Source of the DNA: Streptosporangium canum
Lineage (GTDB): Bacteria; Actinomycetota; Actinomycetes; Streptosporangiales; Streptosporangiaceae
Direction of reading: 5' to 3'
Assembly (NCBI RefSeq): GCF_900113865.1
Contig: NZ_FOQY01000002.1
Span: 1 to 64,000 of the forward strand
Length of the DNA: 64,000 nt
Under the pieces are notes generated by a model. That model searched no databases. It was not told the DNA's origin and was given only the letters and a program-made list of their open reading frames with translations. How positions within the stretch are numbered: position 1 is the stretch's first letter; each line of letters begins with the position of its first letter. Shown one piece after another: positions 32,131 to 41,200 of the stretch. The position numbers and the translations under genes were made by a program.

Positions 32131-32215
32131 TCCGGGAGGGATGCGGCCTTCGGAGAGGGATGGTCCGGGAGGGATATGGCCTCCTGGCAGGGATGGTCGG
32201 GGAAAGGTACGGCCT
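32131..32215 (+). repeat. Three imperfect 33-bp tandem repeats downstream of the ABC-F gene
   Basis: TCCGGGAGGGATGCGGCCT (32131), TCCGGGAGGGATATGGCCT (32164) and TCGGGGAAAGGTACGGCCT (32197) are exactly 33 bp apart. The repeat lies in the 269-bp gap before the PepSY gene, where no gene was recognised. Confidence 0.7.
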
Positions 32216-32349
32216 CAGCGCACGGGCCGGCCGATGCCGAGGAGGTTCCCCTCGCCGACGCGGAACCTCGCCTGCTTGCCGTACCGCCAGGTCAGCCCTG
32301 TTTGACGGCTCTTCCCGGAGGGAATCTTGACCGCACGATCGGGGGGATC

Positions 32350-33021
32350 ATGTCGAAGACCGTTGCAGGGATGAAGACCGTTTCGGTGAGGACGTCACGA
32401 CGGTGGGCCGGCACGGGGGCGCTGGCGCTCGGTGCGATGCTGGCGACGACCGGGTGCGGAGGCGGCGCCCAGCCGCCGCCCGCGGCGGCACCGGCGGCCG
32501 TCGCGCCGGTGGCGGCCACCACCGGCCCGCAGACCACGCGGGCGCCGGGTGAGCCGGAGGACAGCGGGAGCCCGGCCGCTCCGGGCGGCACCGTCGGTAC
32601 GGAGGACCTGCGGCGGGCGGGCGAGGCGGCGCTGAAGGCGGTGCCGGACTCCAAGCTGATCTCGATCGAGTCGGAGGAGAACGGCCGGCTCTGGGAGGTG
32701 CAGGTGGTCGCCGCCGACGGCACCGAGCACAAGCTGGACGTCGAGGCAGGGACCGGCAAGGTCATCGGGAAGCCGCGCGTGGAGGCCGAGGACGCGGGCG
32801 ACAAGGCCAAGCACAGGAGGCGGGTCGAGGAGGCGAAGATCGGCTACCTCCAGGCCGCCGAGAAGATCGAGGCCCAGGTGCCGGGTGGGCGGATCACCGA
32901 GCTCAGCCTCAACGGCCACAACGGCAAGACCGTGTGGGAGGGCGATGTCATCGACAGCAGTAGGACCAAGCGCTTCATAATGATCGACGCCGGTGACGGA
33001 AAGATTCTCGTCGGCAGGTGA
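32350..33021 (+). CDS. PepSY-domain secreted lipoprotein
   Basis: The product has 223 residues. A signal peptide (TSRRWAGTGALALGAMLATT) runs to GCGGG, a lipobox-like Cys site although -3 is Thr, then a Pro/Ala-rich linker. Two PepSY units follow: LRRAGEAALKAVPDSKLISI with WEVQVVAADGTEHKLDVEAG, and AEKIEAQVPGGRITELSLNG with WEGDVIDSSRTKRFIMIDAG. PepSY proteins are extracytoplasmic, often protease-modulating. ATG 32350 is used; ATG 32371 would give a more usual signal-peptide length. Confidence 0.82.
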   Translation: MSKTVAGMKTVSVRTSRRWAGTGALALGAMLATTGCGGGAQPPPAAAPAAVAPVAATTGPQTTRAPGEPEDSGSPAAPGGTVGTEDLRRAGEAALKAVPDSKLISIESEENGRLWEVQVVAADGTEHKLDVEAGTGKVIGKPRVEAEDAGDKAKHRRRVEEAKIGYLQAAEKIEAQVPGGRITELSLNGHNGKTVWEGDVIDSSRTKRFIMIDAGDGKILVGR

Positions 33022-33036
33022 CGGTCCCCGTCTCGC

Positions 33037-33064
33037 GGGGGCCGGCCCGAGGCGCCCGGCCCCC
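33037..33064 (+). terminator. GC-rich hairpin terminator after the PepSY gene
   Basis: GGGGGCCGG (33037-33045) and CCGGCCCCC (33056-33064) form a perfect 9-bp stem with a 10-nt loop, 15 bp after the stop codon. No T-run follows, as is common for actinobacterial hairpin terminators. Confidence 0.65.
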
Positions 33065-33239
33065 TGACCCGCGAGTTCACGGTGAGAACGCCTGTCACCG
33101 GATTCCGTCCGGCCGTCCGCGAAGCAGCGGGCCGTCCTCGTCGCGGGTCACGCCCCGGCGGCGAGGACGGTGGCGTGCTCGCGCCTGCCGCACGTTCCCG
33201 CCCGGTGGAGCCGGTCACCGCGCGGAACACGGAGACGCT

Positions 33240-33932
33240 CTAGCACTGGAAGGCGTATGTGATTCCCCCCGTGCTCACCCTGCCGCTGCCCTGGTCGAGC
33301 ACGACAATGGTCGCGGGTCCGTTCTGCTGCGCCCGGCAGCTTATGGTGGCGACATAGTTCCAGTTACTCAAAGCGCCTTGGGAATTGGCCACGAGAAAGC
33401 CCAGCGAATACGGGCCAACGGTATTGATGCCGACCGCGTAGAAGCGGACGGTGTTGTTCGGGCTCAGCCCTGTTCCCGTGGCGTACAGGTAGTTGCCGCT
33501 GGTGGTGATCTGCACGCCGCCCCGTGGGGTCGCTCCCGGATCGACCAGCCGGAAGGGCGCGTTGGCGTTGTCGGATCTGGCCTGGTCGCGGCTCGACGGG
33601 ACGACACAGACGAGATCCGAGGGCCGGGTCTCCCGCCAGACGAAGCCCTGCCTGCAGAACACGCTGCCGGGCTGCTGGTTCGACGGGCCCGCCGCGTTCT
33701 CGGCTCTCGTCTGCGTGCGGATCGCCGGCGTCACGCACACCAGGTCGTCGGCGAACGCCTCCCGCCAGACGAAGCCCTGCTTGCAGGTGTGCGGCGACTG
33801 CCGCTGAACGGCGGCGTCGGCGGGAAAGGCGAGAGCCTGCGCACCCGCGGCCAGCGCCAGTACGGCGAGTGAAACGCTCAGCCGGCGTGACGGAATTCCC
33901 CGCCCCGTTTCGCCCGTCGCCTTCCTTCGCAT
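33240..33932 (-). CDS. Secreted protein with duplicated CxxGFVWRE...DLVCV motif
   Basis: The product has 230 residues. A Sec signal peptide is clear (RRLSVSLAVLALAAGAQALA, cleavage near FPADAA). Two ~40-residue repeats follow: CKQGFVWREAFADDLVCVTP then IRTQTRAENA, and CRQGFVWRETRPSDLVCVVP then SRDQARSDNA. Each has two Cys that could pair. This motif recurs in secreted bacterial proteins of unknown function. A C-terminal beta-rich domain (YLYATGTGLSPNNTVRFYAV, ending in AFQC) completes the protein. ATG 33932 follows GGAGGGAG by about 5 bp; a palindrome lies 19 bp upstream. Confidence 0.82.
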   Translation of the reverse strand: MRRKATGETGRGIPSRRLSVSLAVLALAAGAQALAFPADAAVQRQSPHTCKQGFVWREAFADDLVCVTPAIRTQTRAENAAGPSNQQPGSVFCRQGFVWRETRPSDLVCVVPSSRDQARSDNANAPFRLVDPGATPRGGVQITTSGNYLYATGTGLSPNNTVRFYAVGINTVGPYSLGFLVANSQGALSNWNYVATISCRAQQNGPATIVVLDQGSGRVSTGGITYAFQC

Positions 33933-33950
33933 TTTACTCTCCCTCCATGC

Positions 33951-33971
33951 CGACTTGACACGCGCAAGTCG
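33951..33971. promoter_or_regulatory. Palindrome upstream of the secreted-protein gene
   Basis: CGACTTG (33951-33957) and CAAGTCG (33965-33971) form a perfect 7-bp-arm inverted repeat with a 7-bp centre, directly before the ribosome binding site of the gene starting at 33932. It could be an operator. Confidence 0.5.
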
Positions 33972-34399
33972 ACATCGAAAGAGTGGTCCTTCGGGAGGCT
34001 CCGGTCAAGATGCGATTTGTCGGGAGTCTTCTATGGGCCGGTGGAGGTGTTCACGCGAGTGGGCCGATTACGCGCCCGAAGGTTCCGGGAAGATAATTCG
34101 GTTCGATGTGAACGGGATTTCCCGTCGTTTCCACATGGCGCTCGCCCCGGCGGCCGGCCAGGCCGTGTCCGTGGACGTGCGCGTGGATCAACGTCCTGGA
34201 CGATCTATGCTTGGGGCAGACATCGCGTCAACGCCTGCGCCGGGCCGCCTACGCCCCGGCTGTCCCACCATGAGGCCGGCGATCCGGCCGCGTCCCGGTG
34301 GAAGCCGATCACGGAGCGGGTCCGGTGACCGCGCCGGCCCGCGCTCCGGCCGCCGCGATGCCGTGACCGTCCTGGTGGTTCCCCTTGGAGGTTTGGCAG
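33972..34399. other. Gene-free divergent region
   Basis: The stretch between the secreted-protein gene and the mannosyltransferase gene contains an AT-richer patch near 34090-34130 (AAGATAATTCGG) that may hold a promoter. GGAGG at 34387-34391 serves the downstream start. No conserved protein was recognised in any frame. Confidence 0.5.
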
Positions 34400-35962
34400 G
34401 TGCCGACGTTGGTCCGACCTGTCCCGCGCCCCCCGGCGACGGAGCCGGCCCGTGCCACCGAGCCGCTCCGGCGCGCGCGGCTCGCCGGACGCGCGGGGCT
34501 CATCATGATCGGGGTCGCCGTCGCGACCATGCTGGCCGTCGCCCTCCTGGGGCCGTCGGCGGCGGTGCCCGACCTCGGCGGCGGCGATCCGCCCTGGTCC
34601 TTCCGGGCCGCCCCCTCCGACACGCTGGTGATCCAGCTGAGCTGGGCGGCCGTCATAGCCGGCGGGCTGGGCGTGGGCGCCGGGCTGTACGGGCTGCGCC
34701 GGGGATGGCGTCCGGCACGAGGAGTCCTTCTCGCCGGCACGGTGATCGCCGTCCTCACCCTCGCGCTCGTACCGCCCGCCGGGTCGACGGACGTGCTCAA
34801 CTACGCGGTCTACGGGCGCATCGCCGCCCTCGGGCACGACCCGTACGTGCTGACCCCGGCATGGCTGCACAAGATGGCGGACCCGGTCGGTGAGCTGGCC
34901 CCCCTGGCGTGGCGGAACACACCGTCGGTGTACGGGCCGCTGGCGACCTGGGCGCAGATGGCCGGCTCGCGGCTCGGCGGCGGGTCGATGGCCGGCACCG
35001 TGCTCGCCCTCAAGGTCATGATTGGCCTGGCGTTCCTGCTGTCCGCCTACATGCTCGACCGGCTGGCGGGACCGGACCGCGACCGGCGCGTCCGCGTCCA
35101 CCTGCTGTGGAGCCTCAACCCGCTGATGCTGTGGCACGTGGTGCTGGGCGGCCACATCGACGGTCTGGGAGCGTTCTTCCTCGTCGCCGCCTTCCTCGCC
35201 CTGCGCCGGGGCGGCGTGGTCGCGGGCCTGGCGGCGGGGGCGCTGCTGGGCGCGGCGGCCGCCGTCAAGGCTCCGTTCATCCTCGCCGGAGCCGGCCTGG
35301 CCTGGGCGGCCCGCCGGTCGATGACCACTTTCCTGGCGATGGTGATGGGCGCGGGCACGGCGCTGGTCGTGGCGTACGCGACGCAGGGCCCGGAGGCCTT
35401 CGGGAACCTGGTCGGCAAGATCGGTGCCCGCTCGCTGGCCGATCCGTGGCGTGTGATCACCGACGCGCTGGGCCTGGGAGCGCGGTCGTCCACCCTGGAG
35501 GGGCAGCTCGCCCTCGGCGCCGCCCTCCTCATCGGTCTCCTGCTGTGCCGGCGGCTCCCTCCGGGGCCGTCCGGCCTGGCCTCCGTACGCCCGGCGCTGG
35601 CGTGGTGCCTGTGCTGGCTGCTCACCTCTCCGGTGCAGCACCCGTGGTACGACGCCCTGCTGTTCCCCCTGCTGGCCCTCATGCCGGCCGGCCGTCTCGA
35701 CGGGTTGCTGATCACCCGTGGCGTCGTGACGAGCCTCATCTACCTGCCCGGCGCCCTCGGCCTCCTCCAGCTCCAGCCCACCGCGCTGACCCGGTGGATC
35801 GCCGAGACCTACCGCCCGTGGGTCGCCCCGCTGGCCGCCGACCTCCTCATCCTCTGCGTCGTCGTGCTGAGCTTCGCCGGCGCCCTCCGTCCCCGGGCGC
35901 TGCCGCCCGCCGCCGGCGGCTACTACGATCACGCGGATGGACAGCCACCACCTGGCCGATGA
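34400..35962 (+). CDS. Polyprenol-phosphate-mannose-dependent mannosyltransferase (GT-C fold, MptA/MptB-like)
   Basis: The product has 520 residues with about 12 hydrophobic helices. AGSTDVLNYAVYGRIAALGH then DPYVLTPA is the first extracytoplasmic loop with the catalytic-type Asp of actinobacterial MptB-like alpha-1,6-mannosyltransferases. RNTPSVYGPLATWAQ and LWSLNPLMLWHVVLGGHIDG are further family blocks; SPVQHPWYDALLFPLLAL is the late conserved loop. These enzymes extend mannans or lipoglycans using polyprenol-phosphate mannose. GTG 34400 is chosen for GGAGG 8 bp upstream; a TTG at 34385 is an alternative. Confidence 0.85.
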   Translation: MPTLVRPVPRPPATEPARATEPLRRARLAGRAGLIMIGVAVATMLAVALLGPSAAVPDLGGGDPPWSFRAAPSDTLVIQLSWAAVIAGGLGVGAGLYGLRRGWRPARGVLLAGTVIAVLTLALVPPAGSTDVLNYAVYGRIAALGHDPYVLTPAWLHKMADPVGELAPLAWRNTPSVYGPLATWAQMAGSRLGGGSMAGTVLALKVMIGLAFLLSAYMLDRLAGPDRDRRVRVHLLWSLNPLMLWHVVLGGHIDGLGAFFLVAAFLALRRGGVVAGLAAGALLGAAAAVKAPFILAGAGLAWAARRSMTTFLAMVMGAGTALVVAYATQGPEAFGNLVGKIGARSLADPWRVITDALGLGARSSTLEGQLALGAALLIGLLLCRRLPPGPSGLASVRPALAWCLCWLLTSPVQHPWYDALLFPLLALMPAGRLDGLLITRGVVTSLIYLPGALGLLQLQPTALTRWIAETYRPWVAPLAADLLILCVVVLSFAGALRPRALPPAAGGYYDHADGQPPPGR

Positions 35963-36189
35963 GAGCCGATGAGATCGGCCAGGTGTCTCAGGACGGACAT
36001 GACGGCCGGCGGGTCGAGCAGCTGACGAGGTGCCCCGGGGCGTCCGGACCTGTGGCCCGGCGACGTGCCGGCACGCGGCGACGACGTTCCTCGCCGGACG
36101 GGCCCGCGAGGCACGCCTGCCACGGCGACCACTCCGTCGTCCAAAAGATGACGGGCGGTCCGGGTGCCCGCGCCGAACGTGCCTGCGGC
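35963..36189. other. Convergent intergenic region
   Basis: The 227 bp between the mannosyltransferase and SPFH stop codons contain GC-rich sequence with no recognisable protein in any frame. Confidence 0.4.
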
Positions 36190-37095
36190 CTACCGGTCGG
36201 CTCCCACCCCGTTGGGCGCGGCCCGGTCCATGACGGCGGTGTCCGGGAGGCACTGGTCGGCCGAGGCCGGCAGGCCGGCGGAGAGCGCCGGGACGGACTG
36301 CGAGGTGGCCGGGCCGGCGGGCGGCTCGGCCTCGGGGGGTGTCGCCCGTTCCAGGAAGCGGAGCAGCTCGACGGGGAAGGGCAGCACGAGGGTGGAGTTC
36401 TTCTCGGCGGCGACCTCGACGACGGTCTGGAGCAGGCGCAGCTGCAGCGCGGCGGGGTGCAGGGCCATCGTCTCGGCGGCTTGGGCCAGCTTCTGCGAGG
36501 CCTGCAGCTCACCTTCGGCGGTGATGACGCGGGAGCGCCGTTCGCGTTCCGCCTCGGCCTGCCGCGACATGGACCGCTTCATCGAGTCCGGCAGCGCCAC
36601 GTCCTTGATCTCGACGCGGTCGATGTGCACGCCCCAGCCCACGGCCGGGCTGTCGATCATCAGTTCCAGGCCCTGGTTGAGCCGTTCCCGGTTGGAGAGC
36701 AGGTCGTCCAGCTCGCTCTTGCCGATGATCGAGCGCAGCGAGGCCAGCGCGACCTGGCGGATGGCGGCTTCGTAGTCCTGGACGTCGACGACCACGCGCA
36801 TCGGGTCGACGACCCGGAAGTAGATGACGGCGTCCACGTGAACCGTCACGTTGTCACGGGTTATGCCGTCCTGGGCGGGCACCGGCATGGTGACGATCTG
36901 CATGTTGACCTTCTGCAGACGGTCGGCGACCGGCATGATCACGGCGAGCCCGGGACCGCGGACCTCGGAGCGGACCTGCCCGAACCGGAAGACGACGCCC
37001 CGCTCGAACTGCTTGACGATCCGGACACTCGTCCCGAGCAATATCGCGCCCAGGGTCAGGATCGCGATCAGTGCGGAGGTGATGACGGTGATCAT
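36190..37095 (-). CDS. SPFH/Band 7 (slipin-type) membrane protein
   Basis: The product has 301 residues. One N-terminal membrane helix (ITVITSALIAILTLGAILLG) is followed by the SPFH domain: IVKQFERGVVFRFGQVRSEV, GPGLAVIMPVADRLQKV, VTVHVDAVIYFRVVDPMRVV, ALASLRSIIGKSELDDLLSN. A coiled-coil region rich in Ala, Glu and Arg follows (MSRQAEAERERRSRVITAEG, ELQASQKLAQAAETM). It is a stomatin/slipin-like scaffold of membrane microdomains. ATG 37095 has GGGAGG 6 bp upstream. It lies just beyond the NRPS locus, with a 220-bp gap, and a link is not evident. Confidence 0.9.
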   Translation of the reverse strand: MITVITSALIAILTLGAILLGTSVRIVKQFERGVVFRFGQVRSEVRGPGLAVIMPVADRLQKVNMQIVTMPVPAQDGITRDNVTVHVDAVIYFRVVDPMRVVVDVQDYEAAIRQVALASLRSIIGKSELDDLLSNRERLNQGLELMIDSPAVGWGVHIDRVEIKDVALPDSMKRSMSRQAEAERERRSRVITAEGELQASQKLAQAAETMALHPAALQLRLLQTVVEVAAEKNSTLVLPFPVELLRFLERATPPEAEPPAGPATSQSVPALSAGLPASADQCLPDTAVMDRAAPNGVGADR

Positions 37096-37315
37096 TTCAT
37101 CCTCCCTTGTCCCCCTCGGTCCCGCCGCCCCGGCTCTCCCGGCGGACCGGAGGCGTCTTGGGCCGGTGACCGGTTCCGGGTAGGCCGGCCGATCACAGGG
37201 CGGCGGGGAACCGAACATTTCCATCGTAACGCGGCACAAAGCACCTGATATGCCGCTTTTGGTCGAAATGACGGCAGGGGGAGTGCGGGCGCCGCCGACA
37301 CCGGCGCCCGGCCGG

Positions 37316-38275
37316 TCACAGACCCCGGATGAGTGAACGCTCCCTCCTATCGCCGGCATCGGGATGGACCGCCACGTTGCCGCCGGAGAGGACGGCCACC
37401 ACGGGCCCGGCCGGCAGCGCGTCCCGGTGGGCGAGGTAGGCCGCGGTGGTCACCGCGCCGCTGGGCTCGGCGCGTTCCCCCAGCTCCTGCCAGAGGAGGT
37501 CGGCGGCGGCCCCGATGCCGTCCTCGCTCACGGTCACCATGTCGTCCACGTACCGGTGGATGTGCTCCCAGGCCAGGGCACCCAGGACCGGGGCGCGCAG
37601 GCCGTCGGCCCGGGTGCGGTAGGTCTGCCGCACCGGCCACGCGGTGCGCCGGCCGGAGCGGAAGCTGGCCACGCCGTCGGCGGCCAGCTCGGGCTCGACG
37701 CCGATCACCCTGATCGCCGGGTCGACCGCCTTGGCCGCGACCGCGACCCCGGCCAGCAGGCCCCCGTTGCAGACCGGCACCAGGATCGTGCCCGCGCGGG
37801 ACAGATCCCGGCCGATCTCGGTCCCGGCGCTGCCGTGCCCGGCGATGACGTCGAGATCGTCGGAGCGGACCACGGTGGCCGCGAGCCGGTCGGCCAGCGC
37901 CAGGCAGGTGACCTCCCGCAGGGCCGGCGGCACGATCACCACCTCGGCGCCGAGCCCGCGGGCGGCCGCCACCTTCAGCTCCGGCGCGGTGTCGGGCAGG
38001 ACCACGGTCGCCCGCAGGCCGTGTTTCCCGGCGGCGTACGCGATGGCCTGGGCGTGGTTGCCGGAGGACTGGGCGATGACGTGCCGGACGCCCCGCTCGG
38101 CCAGCCGTCCCACGGCGTTCACCGCGCCCCGCACCTTGAACGAGCCGGTGGGCTGCCGGTTCTCGGGTTTGACCCAGAGCCGCTCGCCGGGCAGGCGCAG
38201 CAGCGGTGTGCGCCGTACGAACGGCGCGATGCGGGCCGTGGCGGCGATCACGTCGTCCACCGTCACCAGGCTCAT
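37316..38275 (-). CDS. PLP-dependent threonine/serine dehydratase (fold type II)
   Basis: The product has 319 residues. The PLP Lys is K47 in PTGSFKVRGAVNAVGRL, the phosphate-cofactor Asn region is AQSSGNHAQAIAYAAGKHG, and the glycine loop is LVPVCNGGLLAGVAV. It lacks the C-terminal ACT regulatory domain of biosynthetic IlvA, so it is of the catabolic dehydratase/serine-racemase type. The ATG overlaps the stop of the NRPS-MFS gene by ATGA, so it is translated with it. This ties it to the peptide pathway, perhaps making 2-oxobutyrate, a dehydroamino-acid-derived or D-amino-acid building block; that role is inference. Confidence 0.85.
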   Translation of the reverse strand: MSLVTVDDVIAATARIAPFVRRTPLLRLPGERLWVKPENRQPTGSFKVRGAVNAVGRLAERGVRHVIAQSSGNHAQAIAYAAGKHGLRATVVLPDTAPELKVAAARGLGAEVVIVPPALREVTCLALADRLAATVVRSDDLDVIAGHGSAGTEIGRDLSRAGTILVPVCNGGLLAGVAVAAKAVDPAIRVIGVEPELAADGVASFRSGRRTAWPVRQTYRTRADGLRAPVLGALAWEHIHRYVDDMVTVSEDGIGAAADLLWQELGERAEPSGAVTTAAYLAHRDALPAGPVVAVLSGGNVAVHPDAGDRRERSLIRGL

Positions 38276-41200
38276 GCGCTCAGCACCTTGTCCTGGATGG
38301 CGTCCAGGTCGGCCGCGGCCTCCGGCGGCGGCGCGGCGTCGGGGACCAGGTCCTCCAGGTGGTGCAGCGGGCGGTGACGCAACCCGATCAGGCCCCAGAT
38401 CACCAGGAACACGCCGCTGGCCAGCAGCACCGCCGCCGCGCCCCGGCCGGGGCCGGAGGTGTACGGCTGGGCCCAGTCGGCCAGCGGGCCGGCGGCCAGG
38501 AAGCCCAGCGGCTGCATGGCCGTGGCCAGCATGACGTTGACGGCCAGCACCCGGCCCTGCAGTTCCGGCCCCACCTTCACCTGGATGATGGACAGCCAGT
38601 GCGCGTTGCCGATGCTCATGCAGGCCAGCCGGAGGAACAAGCCGGCCGCGACCAGCCACACCGCCGGCCACACGCCCATCAGCACCACGCCGATCCCGGA
38701 CCCGACCACGAAGCCGATCATGCCGGTGGCCCGCCGCCGGGTACCGCCCCACACCAGCACCACCCCGGTGCCCACGGCCGCGCCGAGGCCGCCGACCGCG
38801 GTCACCGCGCCCAGGGCGGCCGAGGAGCCGAGAGCCAGCACGACCGGGGTGATCAGCACCCACATCAGCGCGGTGCAGAAGTTGACGACCGCGAAGTAGA
38901 GCGCCATCACCAGCAGCGGCCGGCGCCGGCGGAGGAACCGCCAGCCGCCGGTCAGCGCCGCCTGGAACGTCTCCTCCTGCCGGTGGAACAGCCGGTCGGG
39001 GAACCGGACCGCCAGCAGGGTCGCCACCCCCACCCCGAACGAGGCCACGTCGATGGCCACCACCGCGGACAGCCCGAACATGCCGATCAACGCGCCACCG
39101 GCGAGCGGGGCCACCACGTTACCGACCCCGAAACCCAGGTTGGCCACGGCGTTGGCCTGCGGCAGGTACGGCTTGGGCACCAGCTGCGCGATCGCGGCCA
39201 GATAGGCGGGCTGCTGGAACGCGGTGGCCATCGAGGTGACGCCGACGATGAGACAGACGTTCCACAACGCCAGCCGGTCGGTGACCAGCAGCAGGACCAG
39301 CGCCGCCATGGCCAGCCCGGAGACCGCGTCGCTGACCAGCATGATCCGGCGCCGGTCCACCCGGTCGGCCAGCGTGCCGCCCAGCGGGGTGAGCAGCACG
39401 GCCGGGATCTGGGACAGCATGACGATCAGGGCCAGGTCCAGGATCCGGCCGCTGTCCTGGTAGGCCCAGACACCGAGGGCGAACGAGCTCAGCGCCGTGC
39501 CCACCGCCGACATGAACTGTCCACCCGCGACGGTGTAGAAGGGGCGCAGGCCGGTCCGGTCGGGCGGGCGCACCGGGTCGGGCAGCCGCCCGGACGCCCA
39601 GCTCCGCAGGTGCTCCATGACCAGGGCGGCCAGCGGCTCGGCCTGGTGCCGCAGGAAGTAGTGGCCGGCATGGGGGAGTACGGCCAGCTCCACCCCGGGC
39701 GCGAAGGCCGCCCACTCGGCGTACCGCTCCTGGTACAGCTCGGTGGCCCGGTCCCGTTCCCCCACCACGCACAGGATCGGGGCGCGCAGCACCGGTCTCC
39801 CACCGGTCAGCTCGCGTTCGAACCACGCCTGCGCCTGGTCGGCGTCGTGGCGCATCGCCCGCACCGCGACCTGTTTGGCGGCCTCGTCCATGTCGTCCAG
39901 CAGCCCGCCCGTGGCCCGCAGCGCGTCCTGGAACATCCGGTCGGAGACCCAGCGGTCACCGCGGAAGAACCGCCGGGCCAGGCCGGGCAGCCGGGCACTG
40001 GGGAAGCTGCCGGCCGCGATCACGCCCAGCACGGGGACCCCGTCCGCCTCCAGCCTGCGGGCCAGGGCCACCGCGGGCGCGGAGCCCACGCAGTGACCGT
40101 AGATCGCGATCGGGCCGGACGCGGACGCGGCCACCTCCGCGGCCAGGGCCTCCACCAGCTCCTCCAGCGGCAGCGGCAACTCGTCGGGCCGGGCCGGGTC
40201 GTGGCCGGGCAGCTCCGCCGCGAGCACCTCCACCTGCTCGCCCAGGGCCCAGGCCAGCGGCTGGTACACCGCCGCCGACCCGCCGCCGTACGGCACGCAC
40301 ACCAGGGTGAACTCGCTGACGCCGCCACCGCCCAGGCGGTGCAGCAGCCCGCCGCCGTCCCGGCGGTCCAGGAACGCGGCCAGCTCGGCGACCGTGGGCC
40401 GGGTGAACAGGTCGATCACCCGCAGGCCGCAGCCGATCTCCTTGACCGCGCGCACCGCGGCGAAGGAGTCCCCGCCCAGGGCGAAGAAGTCGTCGTGCGC
40501 CCCGACCCTGGCCACGCCGAGCACCTGGGCCCATGCCCGGGCGACCAGCTCCTCGCCGGCCGTGGACGGCGGCACGAACTCGGCGGTCTCCGGCCGCGGT
40601 TCGGGCAGGGCGGCCCGGTCCACCTTCCCGTTCGGGTTGAGCGGGATCCGGTCGAGTGCGACGAACCGGGCCGGGACCATGTAGTCGGGCAGCCGCTCCC
40701 GCAGCGCGGACCGGACCGCCGAGATGTCCGCGGTGGACGGCGTCACCCAGGCGGCGAGCTGCCGGGCCTTCCCCTCACCCACCGGCAGCACCACGGCGTC
40801 GGCGATCTGCGGCAGGGCGCGCAGCGCGGTGGTGGCCTCGCCCAGCTCGACCCGGTAGCCGCGCACCTTGACCTGGTCGTCCACCCGGCCGCGGAACTCC
40901 ACCCGCCCGTCGGCCGTGACCCGCAGCAGGTCGCCGCTGCGGTAGCAGCGCCCCTGCCCGGTCAGCGGATCGGGCACGAACCGCTCCGCGGTCAGCTCGG
41001 GCAGGCCGATGTAGCCGCGGGTGATCCCCGGGCCGCCGACCACCAGCTCGCCCGGCACCCCGGCAGGCACCGGCCGCGTGCTCGCGTCCACCAGGTGCCC
41101 GTACACCCCCGGCAGGGGCCGGCCCAGCGGCACGATCCCGGTCCGGTGCTCGGCCGCGACCTCCTCGGTGTCGCAGACCAGGCAGATCATCGTGGACTCG

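Noticed and set aside
36046..36060. CGGACCTGTGGCCC as a further DosR-like box.
   Set aside because: It lies between two convergent genes, where no promoter is expected, and the left half is imperfect.
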